DNA of 64,000 nucleotides, from assembly GCA_963814055.1 (NCBI GenBank), contig CAWFBJ010000014.1, positions 379,720 to 443,719 on the forward strand, in the 5' to 3' direction. The notes beneath the pieces were generated by a model. It had not been told where the DNA came from, made no database searches, and saw only the letters and a list, made by a program, of their open reading frames with translations. A program made the translations under genes and the position numbers. Shown here piece by piece: positions 52,267-62,203 of this stretch (positions are counted from its first letter, which is position 1; each line of letters opens with the position of its first letter). The DNA is from AWTP1-13 sp963814055 (lineage in GTDB: Bacteria > Pseudomonadota > Alphaproteobacteria > Rhizobiales > Hyphomicrobiaceae).

Positions 52267-52879
52267 TCTGCAGGGCTTAGGACAAACAAAGGTCTCAGCT
52301 CTTGTGCTGGGACCTCGTCGCGACCATTGCCTTTGCTCGCTGCGGCTGACTCTTGCTCCTAGGTGCAGGCGGCGCCAGCGGCCGAATTTGCGGTCGCAAT
52401 TCACTTCCTCGCGCCAGCTACGCGGGACCGCCGGACCCATCAAAAAAGCGGGGCAGCAATTGCACGCTAGCGCCACCGAAATCCTCGGGAGCGCATCTCA
52501 TGTTTGAAAGGATTAGCCCCTGTTGCCGACCGGATACCTTGCCAGGTTCAGGGCCGGCTACCGAGACGATCACCTCGGCCGTCTAAACGACTAAATTGGT
52601 CAATCAATTTCGCCTGGTCTTCCGCATTGACGGCGAGACTGGCGAGCAGTTTGCGCCAGCCTGTAGACGCGGCGCCAGCCGGACGGCTAACCGATAGCTA
52701 ACTTTTCAGGCATGGCTGGGGGCGTACCGGTCTCGAGCCAACCTATTGTTTGTTATTAGTTTCGAGAGACGGGTGCGGCGAAGTATGTTGTTGCAGCCGA
52801 CTTTTCGGATAACCGGTGGCCGAGTGGGGCGCGGCACGAGGTCTTAAGGCCGGTGAGCGACGGTCGCTTGTCAGGCGCC
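52267..52879. other. Gene-free stretch containing a 230 bp repeat
   Basis: No supported gene; a second copy of a roughly 230 bp repeat is at 52628-52857 (see the repeat entry). The remainder shows no feature. Confidence 0.5.
52628..52857. repeat. ~230 bp dispersed repeat, copy A
   Basis: Shares blocks in the same order with 63731-63960: TGACGGCGAGAC, GATAGCTAAC, GCATGGCTGGGGG, CTTTTCGGATAACC, CCGAGTGGGGCGCGGCACGA. By eye the two copies agree at about 80 percent of positions. No open frame spans it and no terminal inverted repeat was seen. Confidence 0.7.
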
Positions 52880-53332
52880 TCAATCGGGCGCCATTCCCTT
52901 GTCAGTCAGCTTCTTGATGGCCTCGGGGGTCTTTGCGAGGTCTGCCAGGCCCATGCCGCGCAGGATATGTGGCGCCTTGGTAAACTGGATGTTGTCGTAG
53001 CCAACGATCTCGATGCGGTTGCCCCAGGGATCGAGGAAGTCCAGGAATCGGCCCGGTAGTATCTTAACGCCCGCAGTTGTGAGGGCGTTGCGAACAGCCT
53101 CCTTGTTGTCGACCACAAGCCCGAAATGGCGGCCGTCGTCGCCGGGCTGCGTGCGGCCTTTCTGAAGGGCAAGAAACTGATCGCCCAGATCGATGAATGC
53201 GGCGTGTTCGCTCTTGCCGCGCAGCGTGAATTCGAACAGGCGTCCGTAGAAGGCCAGAGCCTCTTCGATGTCGCCAACCTCGAGCGCGATGTGGTTCAGT
53301 CCGACGGCGCGAGCTTTGCTAGTCTTGGGCAT
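52880..53332 (-). CDS. VOC (glyoxalase/bleomycin-resistance) family protein
   Basis: GGAG about nine bases upstream of ATG 53332 (MPKTSKARAVGLNHIALEVG). The 150-residue protein has one VOC module: LNHIALEVGDIEEALAFYGR, LFEFTLRGKSEHAAFIDLGD, HFGLVVDNKEAVRNALTTAG and RFLDFLDPWGNRIEIVGYDN, with metal-ligand candidates His (NHIAL), His (RHFG) and Glu (IEIV). Such proteins include dioxygenases, glyoxalases and resistance proteins; the substrate is unknown. It is divergent from RecQ. Confidence 0.88.
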   Translation of the reverse strand: MPKTSKARAVGLNHIALEVGDIEEALAFYGRLFEFTLRGKSEHAAFIDLGDQFLALQKGRTQPGDDGRHFGLVVDNKEAVRNALTTAGVKILPGRFLDFLDPWGNRIEIVGYDNIQFTKAPHILRGMGLADLAKTPEAIKKLTDKGMAPD

Positions 53333-53528
53333 GGCGGTTGTCTCCAGATGTCTCTTGTAGAGGATGTGGTGCGCACCCGGCTGCCCGCCAATGTGGACAT
53401 GCGAACCCGTGAGGAAATGTCCGGTCGGGCCAAGGGGCGGTCCCCAAGCCATGCTAAGTTGCGCGTGACCAAGTCAGCGCGTCTGACTGGTGCAGGACGC
53501 CGGCTACGAAGCAGATGATGAAGACAGC

Positions 53529-55098
53529 ATGAACCTGCTCAGCGCCTGCAGGGAGACCGCGCGCCGGACCTTCCGCATCCATAGCCTGCGTCCCGAGCAA
53601 GAGTCGGCGATGCTCGCTGTCCTCAACGGGCGCGATGCGTTCGTTTCGCTGCCCACCGGCTTTGGCAAGTCACTGATCTATCAGGTTCCGGCGATGATCG
53701 TGGATCGGCCGACCATCGCTATCTCCCCCCTCATTGCCCTCATGACAGATCAGGAGCGCGCTCTAAAGAAGCGCGGCGTTCCTGTTGTCGCGATTTACAG
53801 CCGGCTACGGGCCGCCGAGCGACGCGACGCGCTTGAGCGACTCAAGAAGGGTGGCCGCCTCGTCGTTCTCACGACGCCCGAGACGCTCGAGTTCGGCCGC
53901 GACTGCTCCCTTGTTCGAACGCGCGCGGCCGGCGCTTCTGTGCATCGATGAGGCCCACTGCATCTCTGAGTGGGGGCACGACTTCCGGCCCTCCTACCTG
54001 CGTCTCGGCAACGCGCGTAAGCGCCTGGGGAATCCGCCGGTGCTTGCCCTCACGGCAACAGCAACGCCACGTGTCCGGGAGGACATCGCAGATCGGCTGC
54101 GGCTGGACAACCCACGGGTGCTCGTGGCACCGGCGCACCGTGAGAACCTTGGCCTCACCGTCGATATCGTGCCTGGCGCGGCGAAGTTTCCCGCTGCCGC
54201 CCGACGTATCAAGCGGCTGCAGCGCCCCGGAATCATCTATTGCGCCACCACAACGGCGGTGGACGAAGTCTCGGGCGCCCTCGGCCGCGCGCGCATCCCG
54301 GTCACGCGCTATCACGGGAAGATGCGCGCTGCCGATCGTGACGCGGCACAGCGCCAGTTCATGAATCCGTCCCGGCGCTTGATCATGGTCGCAACCACCG
54401 CCTTCGGCATGGGCATCGATAAGGCGAACATCCGCTACATCCTGCACTACCAGGCTCCCGGATCCTTGGAACAGTATGTTCAGGAGATCGGTCGCGCGGG
54501 TCGTGATGGGCGGCCGGCACACTGCATCCTTCTATTCGACCCCGCCGACCTTGCAATCCACGAGCACCTTCAGGCGCAGGGCCGCCCAAGCGTGTGGCAT
54601 CTGGAGCGGCTCGAGGCCGCCCTCACTGTTTGGAAGGGCGAGCAACGCGCCCCGACCGCCGAGACACTCGCCTACGCCGCCGGTGTGCCGGCGCGGATCT
54701 GCGAGGTGCTGCTGTCGGATCTGGAAGAGGCGGGCCTCGTTGAGCGCGACCAGGAAGGCGGAATCACCATTGCGGTGGCGGCGAAGAGCTTCAAATCCGG
54801 CGTCCGCGATCTCGTGGCGAAACTCAAGACCTTCCGCTACGAGGGCGAACGGCGTCTTCGCCTCATTGCCGACTATGCCAACTCCGAGGAGTGCCGTAGC
54901 GTATTCATCCGGCGGTATTTTGGGGAGGAGTATCCACCGCGCTGCGGGACGTGCGACCGCTGTCGCGCGGACCGCGTTGTGGCCGAGCACGCGAGACCTG
55001 CACAGATGGGTCGTCCGAAAAGCGGGCCGCGCACACAGGACCGGCGCCGGTCACCTGCCAGGAGCGCGCGACGGCGACGCCAACGCGCTGACTCATGA
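53529..55098 (+). CDS. recQ: RecQ-type ATP-dependent DNA helicase (frameshifted)
   Basis: Start ATG 53529 (MNLLSACRETARRTFRIHSL). Motif 0 LRPEQESAMLAVL, Walker A SLPTGFGKSLIYQ, motif II IDEAHCISEWGHDFRP, motif III LALTATATP, and the second RecA-like domain (RYHGKMRAADRDAAQRQFMN, ATTAFGMGIDKANIRYILHY, QEIGRAGRDGRPAHCILLFD) are present. A frame shift lies near 53890, with one extra T after ETLE. The zinc-binding Cys set YFGEEYPPRCGTCDRCR follows, then a basic tail; there is no HRDC domain, so it is a short-form RecQ. It unwinds DNA in repair. About 522 residues. Confidence 0.88.
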
Positions 55099-55302
55099 AA
55101 ACCAGCGCCATTGCCGGTGCCCTTCAGTACGCCTACTTCAACGTGTGACGGCACCGCCAATCTGCCGCCTGAAGGAGCGAATTGCGCTTAGGCCGCGCAG
55201 CTCAAGCGTGACGAGCGATAAATGAGAAGCCGCCCACCGAGTGAGATGCGGCCGGCGTCTCATCGCTCACAAGGCAGTAAGGTCAGTTACTCCAAGAACT
55301 TG

Positions 55303-56175
55303 TTATCGATTGCCCGAGCCGTCGTCCGCAAGGCTCCAGGCATCGATCCACTCACTGGTGGTCCGCTTCATGTCGAAGTCTTCCTTAAGCCGCTTGTCAA
55401 AGTCCGGCATGTGGGCCGCACCGTAGAAGATCGCAATTTTCTTTTTACCCGCCGCCAATTGCTGCTGGAGAACCTTCATGCACGCTTTGTTGCGATCCTC
55501 CACGAGCAGCTGGTTGACCGTCCTTCCGAGGACTACATCCCCGCCGGCGTCTTCGAACTGCTGGGCCATCATCCTCCTGAACTTGGTTGGGTTCAGGAGG
55601 TCGGTCAAGCTGATGTCCGGAGTCTGAGGCGCAGGCTTGTCGGCACCCAGGTTCTTCTTCCGCAAGAAGTCCGCGACGACGCCGAGGAAGACGGTCATCT
55701 CGTTATCACCGCGTTCCTTCATCGCCCTCCTCATCCCTTCCGGGGACAAGTCGGCGTGGATGAAGTTGGCTTTCCCGTAGTCCACGACTTCAAGCTGATG
55801 TTCCAGCCGCAGGACAAATTTCATGCCCTGCTGGAGCATGGCGAGCGGGTTGTCGCTCTTCTGCTCTCCGCTCTTCGGGGGCTTGCTGCCTTCCGGGGCC
55901 ACGAGTTCGTAGAGCACGGTGTCGTACTTCTCGAACTCCTTATTCAGCCGCTCATAGTAGGCTTTCTCGCCGATGTGAACGACGGCGACCAGGTCTATTT
56001 CGACGCCTTTCGTGCCGCTAGCCGGGACGTACTTGGCGATCACGGTCTGCAGGGCGACCGGCTCACGGCTTTCATCTCGTTGAATGCGGAGAAAGCTGGA
56101 TCCGGGATTGGGCTCTGCGGCCGCAAGCGTTGGCGCCAGGAAAAGCAGCACCAACAGGGCCGTGATGATTCGCAT
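55303..56175 (-). CDS. TraB/PrgY/GumN-type protein
   Basis: GGAGG ten bases before ATG 56175, with a signal peptide (MRIITALLVLLFLAPTLAAA). The protein contains VAVVHIGEKAYYERLNKEFE (the GxxH motif with conserved Glu), TVLYELVAPEG and a C-terminal IAIFYGAAHMPDFDKRL, as in TraB/GumN proteins, whose metal-dependent protease activity is predicted from conserved His/Glu residues. 290 residues, periplasmic. It is a stand-alone gene, convergent with RecQ. Confidence 0.78.
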   Translation of the reverse strand: MRIITALLVLLFLAPTLAAAEPNPGSSFLRIQRDESREPVALQTVIAKYVPASGTKGVEIDLVAVVHIGEKAYYERLNKEFEKYDTVLYELVAPEGSKPPKSGEQKSDNPLAMLQQGMKFVLRLEHQLEVVDYGKANFIHADLSPEGMRRAMKERGDNEMTVFLGVVADFLRKKNLGADKPAPQTPDISLTDLLNPTKFRRMMAQQFEDAGGDVVLGRTVNQLLVEDRNKACMKVLQQQLAAGKKKIAIFYGAAHMPDFDKRLKEDFDMKRTTSEWIDAWSLADDGSGNR

Positions 56176-56474
56176 TTCTGAACCTCCTGAGTCCCGCGAA
56201 AATATATCATCGTCACGTCATTTTCACGGCCGCCCGGAAACCGAGGGTTTGCTGTGCCGCATGAACGTGTTCGTGACGGTGGCGCTCGCCGACCATAGCG
56301 AACGGGATGTACCGCCTGAGGTTCCGCGGTGATCCGTATTCATCTGCCCATCGACAGGGCTAGTCATCACCCGACTGCGTGATGAGGGCGTTCCGAATGG
56401 AAGCGGTTGCGGCGTAGGGTTCGTGCCCACCACATTTGGGCTGCAATGCGCATTCTAGCCAGCGAAGTCCGCTT

Positions 56475-56548
56475 GGGGTCAGAAGCGAACGTCGGCGAAC
56501 CCTCTCCGCAATGTCTGCTTTGCGCCTGAAAGCGGACATGCTGAAGCG
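56475..56548. repeat. Dispersed GCGGACAT-type palindromic repeat
   Basis: GGTCAGAAGCGAACGTCGGC, AATGTCTGCTTTGCGCC and GAAAGCGGACATGCTG arms. It sits at the exact point where the DUF599 fragment loses homology. Confidence 0.7.
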
Positions 56549-56700
56549 CACATCCACGCGCGGCGATGGTCGATCATCGCCGCACCAACCATCTGAGGGC
56601 GGCGGCCGCGCCATCCTACAAACGGAGCATAGCCGAGCCAGGCGACGAGAAAGAAGGTGAGTGTCCCCAGATCCAGCACTTTCAGACCCCAAATTATCAT
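56549..56700 (-). pseudogene. DUF599 N-terminal fragment
   Basis: The minus frame from ATG 56700 (MIIWGLKVLDLGTLTFFLVA) continues WLGYAPFVGWRGRRPQMVGA and AMIDHRRAWMCASA, the start of DUF599 membrane proteins (helix, WLGY, HRRxWM). Homology ends after MCASA, where the frame reads into a dispersed repeat. Full-length members are about 230 residues, so roughly four fifths is missing. The repeat appears to have replaced or inserted into the gene. Confidence 0.65.
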
Positions 56701-56805
56701 CTCCGCTTCCCCCTTTTCCGGCTGGTGGCCACTCCCCACCGTGATTACCTGCCACTAGCGTGAACCGATTTGGAATTATGGTGACCACTGCATACGGAGG
56801 GCGCC

Positions 56806-57168
56806 ATGGAAGTGTTGCTGGTCTTGGCATTGACCATCGCCACGCTGGTTCTGGTCGACGTCACCTACGGTACAGGTATTCTGATCACAGCGATTTAGGC
56901 GGGTACTCGATATCTCTGGCGTCGGCATCCCCGCATGGCGGAGAAGCTGGGTTTGGGGCAGGAGTCTTGCGATACACAACGCTTGAATGATCCGGCTGGC
57001 GCTTTGGTCGGTCGGATTGGGATCGTCGAGCAAGCGATTGTGGCAGGGCGAGGCCGTCTCGCGATTGATGGAACAACGTGGTCGGTGCAGGGTCCCGACC
57101 TGCCCGTAGGTACGCTCGTGAAGGTCACCCAAGCGCGGGGAAACATTCTAATCGTGGACGTCGCCTAG
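56806..57168 (+). CDS. NfeD-like membrane protein with in-frame amber codon
   Basis: GGAGG eight bases before ATG 56806 (MEVLLVLALTIATLVLVDVT). One helix and a short loop lead to TAG at 56896-56898, after which the same frame continues AGTRYLWRRHPRMAEKLGLG and an NfeD-type OB-fold (VGRIGIVEQAIVAGRGRLAI, DGTTWSVQGPDLPVGTLVKV). Removing the stop would give a normal short NfeD of 120 residues. Either the stop is a point mutation or error, or the OB-fold is translated from ATG 56935. NfeD proteins assist membrane-protein quality control with SPFH partners. Confidence 0.7.
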
Positions 57169-57182
57169 GCGCACGTCTGGAA

Positions 57183-57284
57183 GGGCCAAACGCGGACGTG
57201 AGGGCAACGACGCTCGATCGTCCGCTTTACCCCCGTAAGCAGACATCCGCGAGCGTACGCGGCCCACGTCAGCTTTGTGCCAAT
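57183..57284. repeat. Dispersed GCGGACAT-type palindromic repeat
   Basis: GGGCCAAACGCGGACGTGAG, GATCGTCCGCTTTACCCCC, GTAAGCAGACATCCG and CACGTCAGCTTTGTGCC arms; lies between the NfeD-like gene and the P450 gene. Confidence 0.7.
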
Positions 57285-57300
57285 TCCTTCCGTGCTGATG

Positions 57301-58718
57301 CTAGCACATAGGCGATGAGTTGATGCGCTCAAGGCGTATCGGCAGCGCGTCGCGGGGCTTCGGGATCGGCCACATCTGCCAGCGCGGACTGTAGCCGGGC
57401 TCAACGCTGACGCGCGTGGTCGTCAGCAGGTGGTAAAAGAAGCACTTCGCCTGCATGTAGGCGAAGTGCAGCCCCAGACACATGTGCGCGCCGCCGCTGT
57501 AGGGCACCCACGCGTACTTGTGCCGGCGTTGCACGGCCTCGTCGGTAAATCGCATGGGGTCGAACTTCTCGGGCTCGGGCCAGATCTCCGGCATGCGATG
57601 GGTGAAGATGACGTTGACCGAGACGCGGGTGCCGGCAGGAATGTGATGGCCCTTGAACTGGAAATCGCGTACGGCCTGCCGCGGGATGGAGGGCACGGGC
57701 GGATTGATGCGCATCGCCTCCTTAAAGGCCATCTCGAGCAGCTCGAGGTTTCCGAGCCGCTCGTAGGGCAGCGACGCGCCTATCGGCAGATTGAGCCCGC
57801 GCATTTCCACGCGCAGCTTGTCCTGCCACTCCGGTTCTTTCGCCAGCATGTACACGAGCGAGGTGACCGACGAGGTCAGAGTGTCGTGAGCAGCCAACAT
57901 CAGGAAGCTCATGTGGTCGGCGATCTCCTGAGTGGAGAGCAGGGAGCCGTCCTCTTTGGTCGCGCGGCACAGCTCGGAGAACAGGTCCGTCGCCTGGCCA
58001 CTGCCGGCGTTTCGGGATCTCGCTGGAGAAGAAGTCGACGATCACCTTGCGCCCTTTCACGCCCCGCCACATCGCCGTGCCGGGGATCGGCGAGCGCACG
58101 AGGCCGATCGAGGCCGCGAGCATGTCAACGAAGGAGCGATAGATGGTGTCCGTTTGGGGACCCAGCTCGATGCCGAGAAATGAGGTGGAGGCGAGATCGA
58201 GGGTGAGCTGCTTGATGGCGGGATAGAACTGCAGATCGGTGACGCCACCCTGCCCGTCGCCTGTCAGATGCCATTCGGCGATGCGGCGGGCGATGCCGTC
58301 GTTGAGCGCGCCGAGGTAAGCCTTGATCGGGGCGGGCTTGAAGGCGATGCCGAGCGCCTTGCGATGCAGGCGGTGCTCATCGAAGTCCATCAGCATCAGC
58401 CCGCGTGGGAAAACCTGGTCGAGGATCTTTTCCCCAGCCGCCGGCGGAGGAGAAATTCTTCTCACGGTCGAAGAGAACCAGTTCGTTGGCCTCGGGGCCA
58501 AGCAGGGAGACGCTGCGAAACCCGAACACACGGCTGCGGAACACCGGGCCGTGCTTCGCATGCATGGCTTTGACGGCGCCGACGGGATCCCGCAGCACGG
58601 TCAACGTGTTGCCGACGATCGGCCAACCGTCGTCGCCTGGGATGTGCTCCAGCGGGTTCTCCGTGCGGAACAACTTCGCTCTTCGTGGCTGCGAGTGATC
58701 GGTTGCAAGCATGGTCAT
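57301..58718 (-). CDS. Cytochrome P450 (two frameshifts)
   Basis: Start ATG 58718 (or ATG 58712, GTG 58730). Three frames join near 58435 and 58000 to give about 470 residues. Helix I is FLMLAAHDTLTSS (AGxDT variant with Ala-His), ExxR is KEAMRINPPVP, and the haem loop is WVPYSGGAHMCLGLHF with Cys as the axial ligand; Tyr replaces the usual Phe. The N-terminal proline-rich segment is IPGDDGWPIVGNTLTVLRDP. Soluble class; substrate unknown. No ferredoxin gene is adjacent. The many shifts look like sequence errors. Confidence 0.87.
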
Positions 58719-58832
58719 GGTCGGGTCCACTTGCGGAACCTCTGCCTGTCACAGCGTATACCTCATGTGCGCCGAACGCGCGGGCAGAATAGCTCCACAA
58801 GCGATGACATCGTGGTCATTTTGGCAGCTCAA

Positions 58833-58936
58833 GGTCATAAGCGGATACTTTAGCGTCCCTGACGCTCGTCCGCTTTGCCTCCGAAAAGCAGACAACGCTG
58901 GCCTGCGCTGAGATGTCCGCTTAGTGCCAATATCGG
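58833..58936. repeat. Dispersed GCGGACAT-type palindromic repeat
   Basis: GGTCATAAGCGGATACTTTA, GCTCGTCCGCTTTGCCTCC, AAAAGCAGACAACG and GATGTCCGCTTAGTGCC arms, upstream of the HisKA_2 kinase gene. Confidence 0.7.
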
Positions 58937-59086
58937 AAGTCGCACTTTGAGCGAAGTAGTGTAACAGAATGCATGGCGCCATGACGCCCTGCTTCAAACA
59001 ACTCGTCTCACGCTCTTTGAGCCTCGTCACCTCGTTCGGGTTGGTTAGGGTGTCGAGAGGGGTCGCGATGGCCCACGCTGCTCTGC

Positions 59087-60492
59087 TTGCGAAACGGAGA
59101 CAACATCGTGACCTTGATTGTCGAGACCGTGCCCAGCGCACTCATCATTCTCGACAGAAACCTAAACATCACATCTGCCAATCGCGCATTCTACCAGACG
59201 TTCCGCACGAGCCGCGGCGAAACCGAGGGATGTCATATCTACGACCTCGGAAACCGGCAGTGGGATATCCCGGCCCTTCGCACCCTGCTTGAGAGCGTGA
59301 TCCCCCATCGTGCATCGGTCGAAGGGTTCGAGGTCGAGCACGATTTTCCGACCATCGGTCGGCGCACCATGCTGGTCAACGCCCGGAAGATTTTTCGTCC
59401 CGGCGACCATGATGGCTTCATTCTGCTCGCCATCGAGGATGTCAGCGAGGAACGCGCGGCCCGGAAGGAGAGCAAGCGCAACTGGCAGCTGACTCAAAGC
59501 ATCGTCGACACGATCCGCGATCCCCTGGTCGTGCTCGAAAACGACATGACGATTGTGACTGCGAGCAAGGCGTTTCTTGACGATGTTCGGGATTACCGAG
59601 GCGGAGACGCATGGGCGGCGCGTTTCCGAACTGGGCCAGCACCAATGGGACGTGCCTGCGCTTCGCCATTTGATGGAGAAGGTGCTCCCGGAAAACAAGC
59701 CGATTGAAAGTTTCGAGATCGAGGATATTTTCCCGGGCCTCGGCCGCCGTGTCTTCAATTTGAATGCGCGCAAAATTTCTCAACCGGGGAACCATGCCCA
59801 TCGGATGCTTCTCGTCTTCGAGGACATCACCGACCGCAAGCAGCGCGAGCGCGACGCCCTCAGCTTGACGAACGAAATCTCTCATCGGATCAAGAACAAC
59901 TTGCAGGTCATCGTTGGCTTGATCGCCTACGAAGCCAGATGGACGGCAGCAACCGTGCGTTCAAGGCTACAAAGCCATGCAGGCACGCATCGGAGCCATT
60001 GCCCAGCTTTACGACCTGATATCTCAATCCAGCCGCGGCCGGACCGTCGCTGTGGACGCGTATCTCAGGGAAATCGCCAAGACCATGTCCGCGAGCCTGC
60101 TTGGAAACACGTCGGGCATCAAAATAGAGGTCAAGGCCGAGCCGTTGGAAATCGACCCCGATCGCGCCGTACCCTTCGGCCTTCTGGTCAATGAGCTTGC
60201 GACCAACGCCATCAAGCATGCTTTTCCCGACGGGACGGGACGTGTCGTGCTGAGCGTCGAACAGGTCGGCGACCAAATTGAGCTGACCGTCGCCGATGAC
60301 GGTGTGGGTATGAAGGATAAGGATTCGGTGAAGCTTCCTGAAAAGCGTGGTTCCGACTACGTGGCGATCTTCGTGCGTCAGCTTGGCGGCACGATCGTCC
60401 CGTCAGAATCGGAAGGAACTGGAACGATCGTGAGAATACGACTTCCCTTGCTTCTCGTGCCACCAGGGGGTGCCGAGCGCGTCGCTGCATAA
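59087..60492 (+). CDS. HisKA_2/HWE-type sensor kinase with two PAS domains (frameshifted)
   Basis: The frame starts around TTG 59087 (RNGDNIVTLIVETVPSALII). PAS1 (LNITSANRAFYQTFRTSRGE) to about 59480, PAS2 starting FLDDV and then, after a shift near 59585, TEAETHGRRVSELGQHQWDV, and a HisKA_2 histidine box ISHRIKNNLQVIVGLI, with the His in SHR. After another shift near 59945 comes GYKAMQARIGAIAQLYDLIS and an HATPase (LVNELATNAIKHAFPDGTGR, VADDGVGMK). Total about 465 residues, cytosolic. HWE-type kinases include PhyK, which controls EcfG; no PhyR gene is beside it. The 5' end may be incomplete. Confidence 0.82.
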
Positions 60493-60540
60493 CGCCGATG
60501 ACGAGCCGTGCCAGCATGTTCTACCGAGCACCAGACTGGG

Positions 60541-60579
60541 GACTGGGGGTCGGGAGTTCAAATCTCCCCGCTCCGACCA
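60541..60579 (+). tRNA. tRNA-Pro(GGG) 3' fragment
   Basis: GACTGGGGGTC, part of an anticodon stem-loop carrying GGG, is followed by the T-arm GGGAGTTCAAATCTCCC, the acceptor CGCTCCG and ACCA. About eight bases between anticodon stem and T-arm are missing compared with intact proline tRNAs, and the 5' half is absent. It is a truncated copy, of the kind integrases leave or duplicate at insertion sites, not a working tRNA. Confidence 0.75.
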
Positions 60580-60659
60580 ATAACATCAACATGTTAGCCA
60601 AATCCTGAAACTTTTTTGGCACTTTTTTGGCACTCGCGCCGAGTGGGTGATATGGCGCG

Positions 60660-61289
60660 AGATGGCGTGCCGTGCTAGGCGGGACGGCCTTGCAGCTCGT
60701 TCCCCCATGCGAAGGTAGCGTGGCCTGTCGCGAGGCCGCGTCCTGGCCCGACGATCTAGAGGTCGCGGTCAATCTGTCGCCTGTGCAATTCGGTACGCCC
60801 GGCTTGGTGCAGGTGGTGACGGGGGCACTTGCCTCATCAGGCCTGGACCCCGCTCGGCTTGAGCTGGAGATTACGGAGACCACGTTGTTACAGGACAGTG
60901 AGCAGACATTGTCCACCCTCTATCAGCTGAGGGAGCTGGGAGTTCGTATTGCGATGGACGACTTCGGCACTGGTTATTCTTCGCTCAGCTACCTACAGAG
61001 CTTTCCTTTTGATAAGATCAAAATCGACCGCTCGTTTATAAGTGATATTGCCGACGGAACCGGCTCCCTCAATATCGTTCGTGCCGTCGCGGCCATGGCC
61101 AAGGGCCTGGGAATGTCGACGACGGCAGAAGGTGTTGAAACAATGGAGCAGCTTGAGGCGGTCCGAACAGAAGGGTGTGGGATGGTACAAGGATATCTGT
61201 TTAGCAAACCCCTTCCAGCAAGCGAAATCGAGCGTCTGTACATTTCCGGCCGACGCACAGTCCACCGCAAAGCATCCAACGCGAGTTAA
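60660..61289 (+). pseudogene. EAL domain (c-di-GMP phosphodiesterase) fragment
   Basis: Homology starts at CREAASWPDDLEVAVNLSPV and runs through LELEITETTLLQDSEQTLST, IAMDDFGTGYSSLSYLQSFP, FDKIKIDRSFISDIADGTGS, TTAEGVETMEQLEAVRTEGC and GYLFSKPLPASEIERLY. These are the second half of an EAL domain; the leading EAL motif and the N-terminal domains are missing. Most catalytic residues are present (NLS, EITE, DDFGTG, KID, AEGVE) but not the first Glu. GTG 60672 would start a truncated protein. It begins next to the tRNA fragment. Confidence 0.75.
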
Positions 61290-61756
61290 AAAAAAGCCTT
61301 CGAGCGTGAGCGAGATCAAGTTTTGGGTCAGAAGCGGACATCCTCGCGCCTTGCTCTATGTCGGCTTGACCCCCGAAAGCAGACATACCCAACAGGCCCG
61401 CTGATGTCCGCTTTGTGCCAACAGCAGACTTAGGAAACCGCCTGGGAGCGAGCAGTTCGGAAGAACGCATTTGATAGCTTTCTCACGATCGCCCTTCCTT
61501 ATCGGGTTCGCATGTCAATGGTGAGAGACAGATGGTGCCCGATCATATCGGGCCACCGCGTGGGTGGCGAAGGATAGGACACCGGAACATTAGTTGGTGC
61601 CGTCTTCTCTGAACCAACGCGGTCGATAGCGCTGCTTGGGCCGCGCACTAGACTGGCGGCCATCGGGCCGATTGCTATGCCCTTCCTGCCTACTCCAGGT
61701 GTTTGAGACTGGCGCTAAGCACGCGGTACCGACCACCGCACCGACCGAATAACATC
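61290..61756. other. Intergenic stretch with a repeat
   Basis: No supported gene; holds one dispersed repeat and a run of seven A just after the EAL stop. Confidence 0.5.
61325..61434. repeat. Dispersed GCGGACAT-type palindromic repeat
   Basis: GGGTCAGAAGCGGACATCCT, TATGTCGGCTTGACCCC, GAAAGCAGACATACC and GATGTCCGCTTTGTGCC arms: a full copy. Confidence 0.75.
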
Positions 61757-62203
61757 TTACTCGACCTCTCGCTGTCCCCTTTCGCTGATTAGGTTCGCCA
61801 TCGTTTTCCGCAACACCTGAAAAATAACGGCGGTCGACCACCCGAACAAAAGTACGCCGTTCATCGCTGTCATCGGCCCAAGCAAATTCCAGTTCTCCAA
61901 CGGAATCACGTCGCCGTAGCCGAGCGTTGTGTAGTTCACAAAGGCAAAATAAATAAGATCAGTTCCAGGAGGAGCAACACGGACGATTTGGTACGTAAAC
62001 GCCCAAACGAGCACTTCGGCAAAATGAGCAGCCATCAAGACCGATACGGTCGCAATCATCACAGCAATTAACCGAAGGGATTGACGCGAAGTGGCGCTCT
62101 CTGACGCGATGCGCGCCGCGCGGATCACGGCTACCATCACCATTGCATGGATCGCAATGTTGCAAACACTGACGACAGTACCCACGAGAAATTGGCGCAA
62201 CAT
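61757..62203 (-). CDS. Two-transmembrane ion channel (potassium channel pore)
   Basis: ATG 62203 (MLRQFLVGTVVSVCNIAIHA). The 148-residue protein has helices LRLIAVMIATVSVLMAAHFA, EVLVWAFTYQIV and, after the pore loop, MTAMNGVLLFGWSTAVIFQV. The loop FVNYTTLGYGDVIPL contains the potassium filter TLGYGDV (TVGYG variant). It forms a tetrameric channel in the inner membrane. A single gene, close to the antiporter gene in the same orientation; both move cations. Confidence 0.9.
   Translation of the reverse strand: MLRQFLVGTVVSVCNIAIHAMVMVAVIRAARIASESATSRQSLRLIAVMIATVSVLMAAHFAEVLVWAFTYQIVRVAPPGTDLIYFAFVNYTTLGYGDVIPLENWNLLGPMTAMNGVLLFGWSTAVIFQVLRKTMANLISERGQREVE

Noticed and set aside
52801..52850. 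tRNA-Ser-like D-arm (GGTGGCCGAGTGG) in repeat copy A
   Set aside because: The other copy changes these bases and no acceptor or anticodon stem can be formed.
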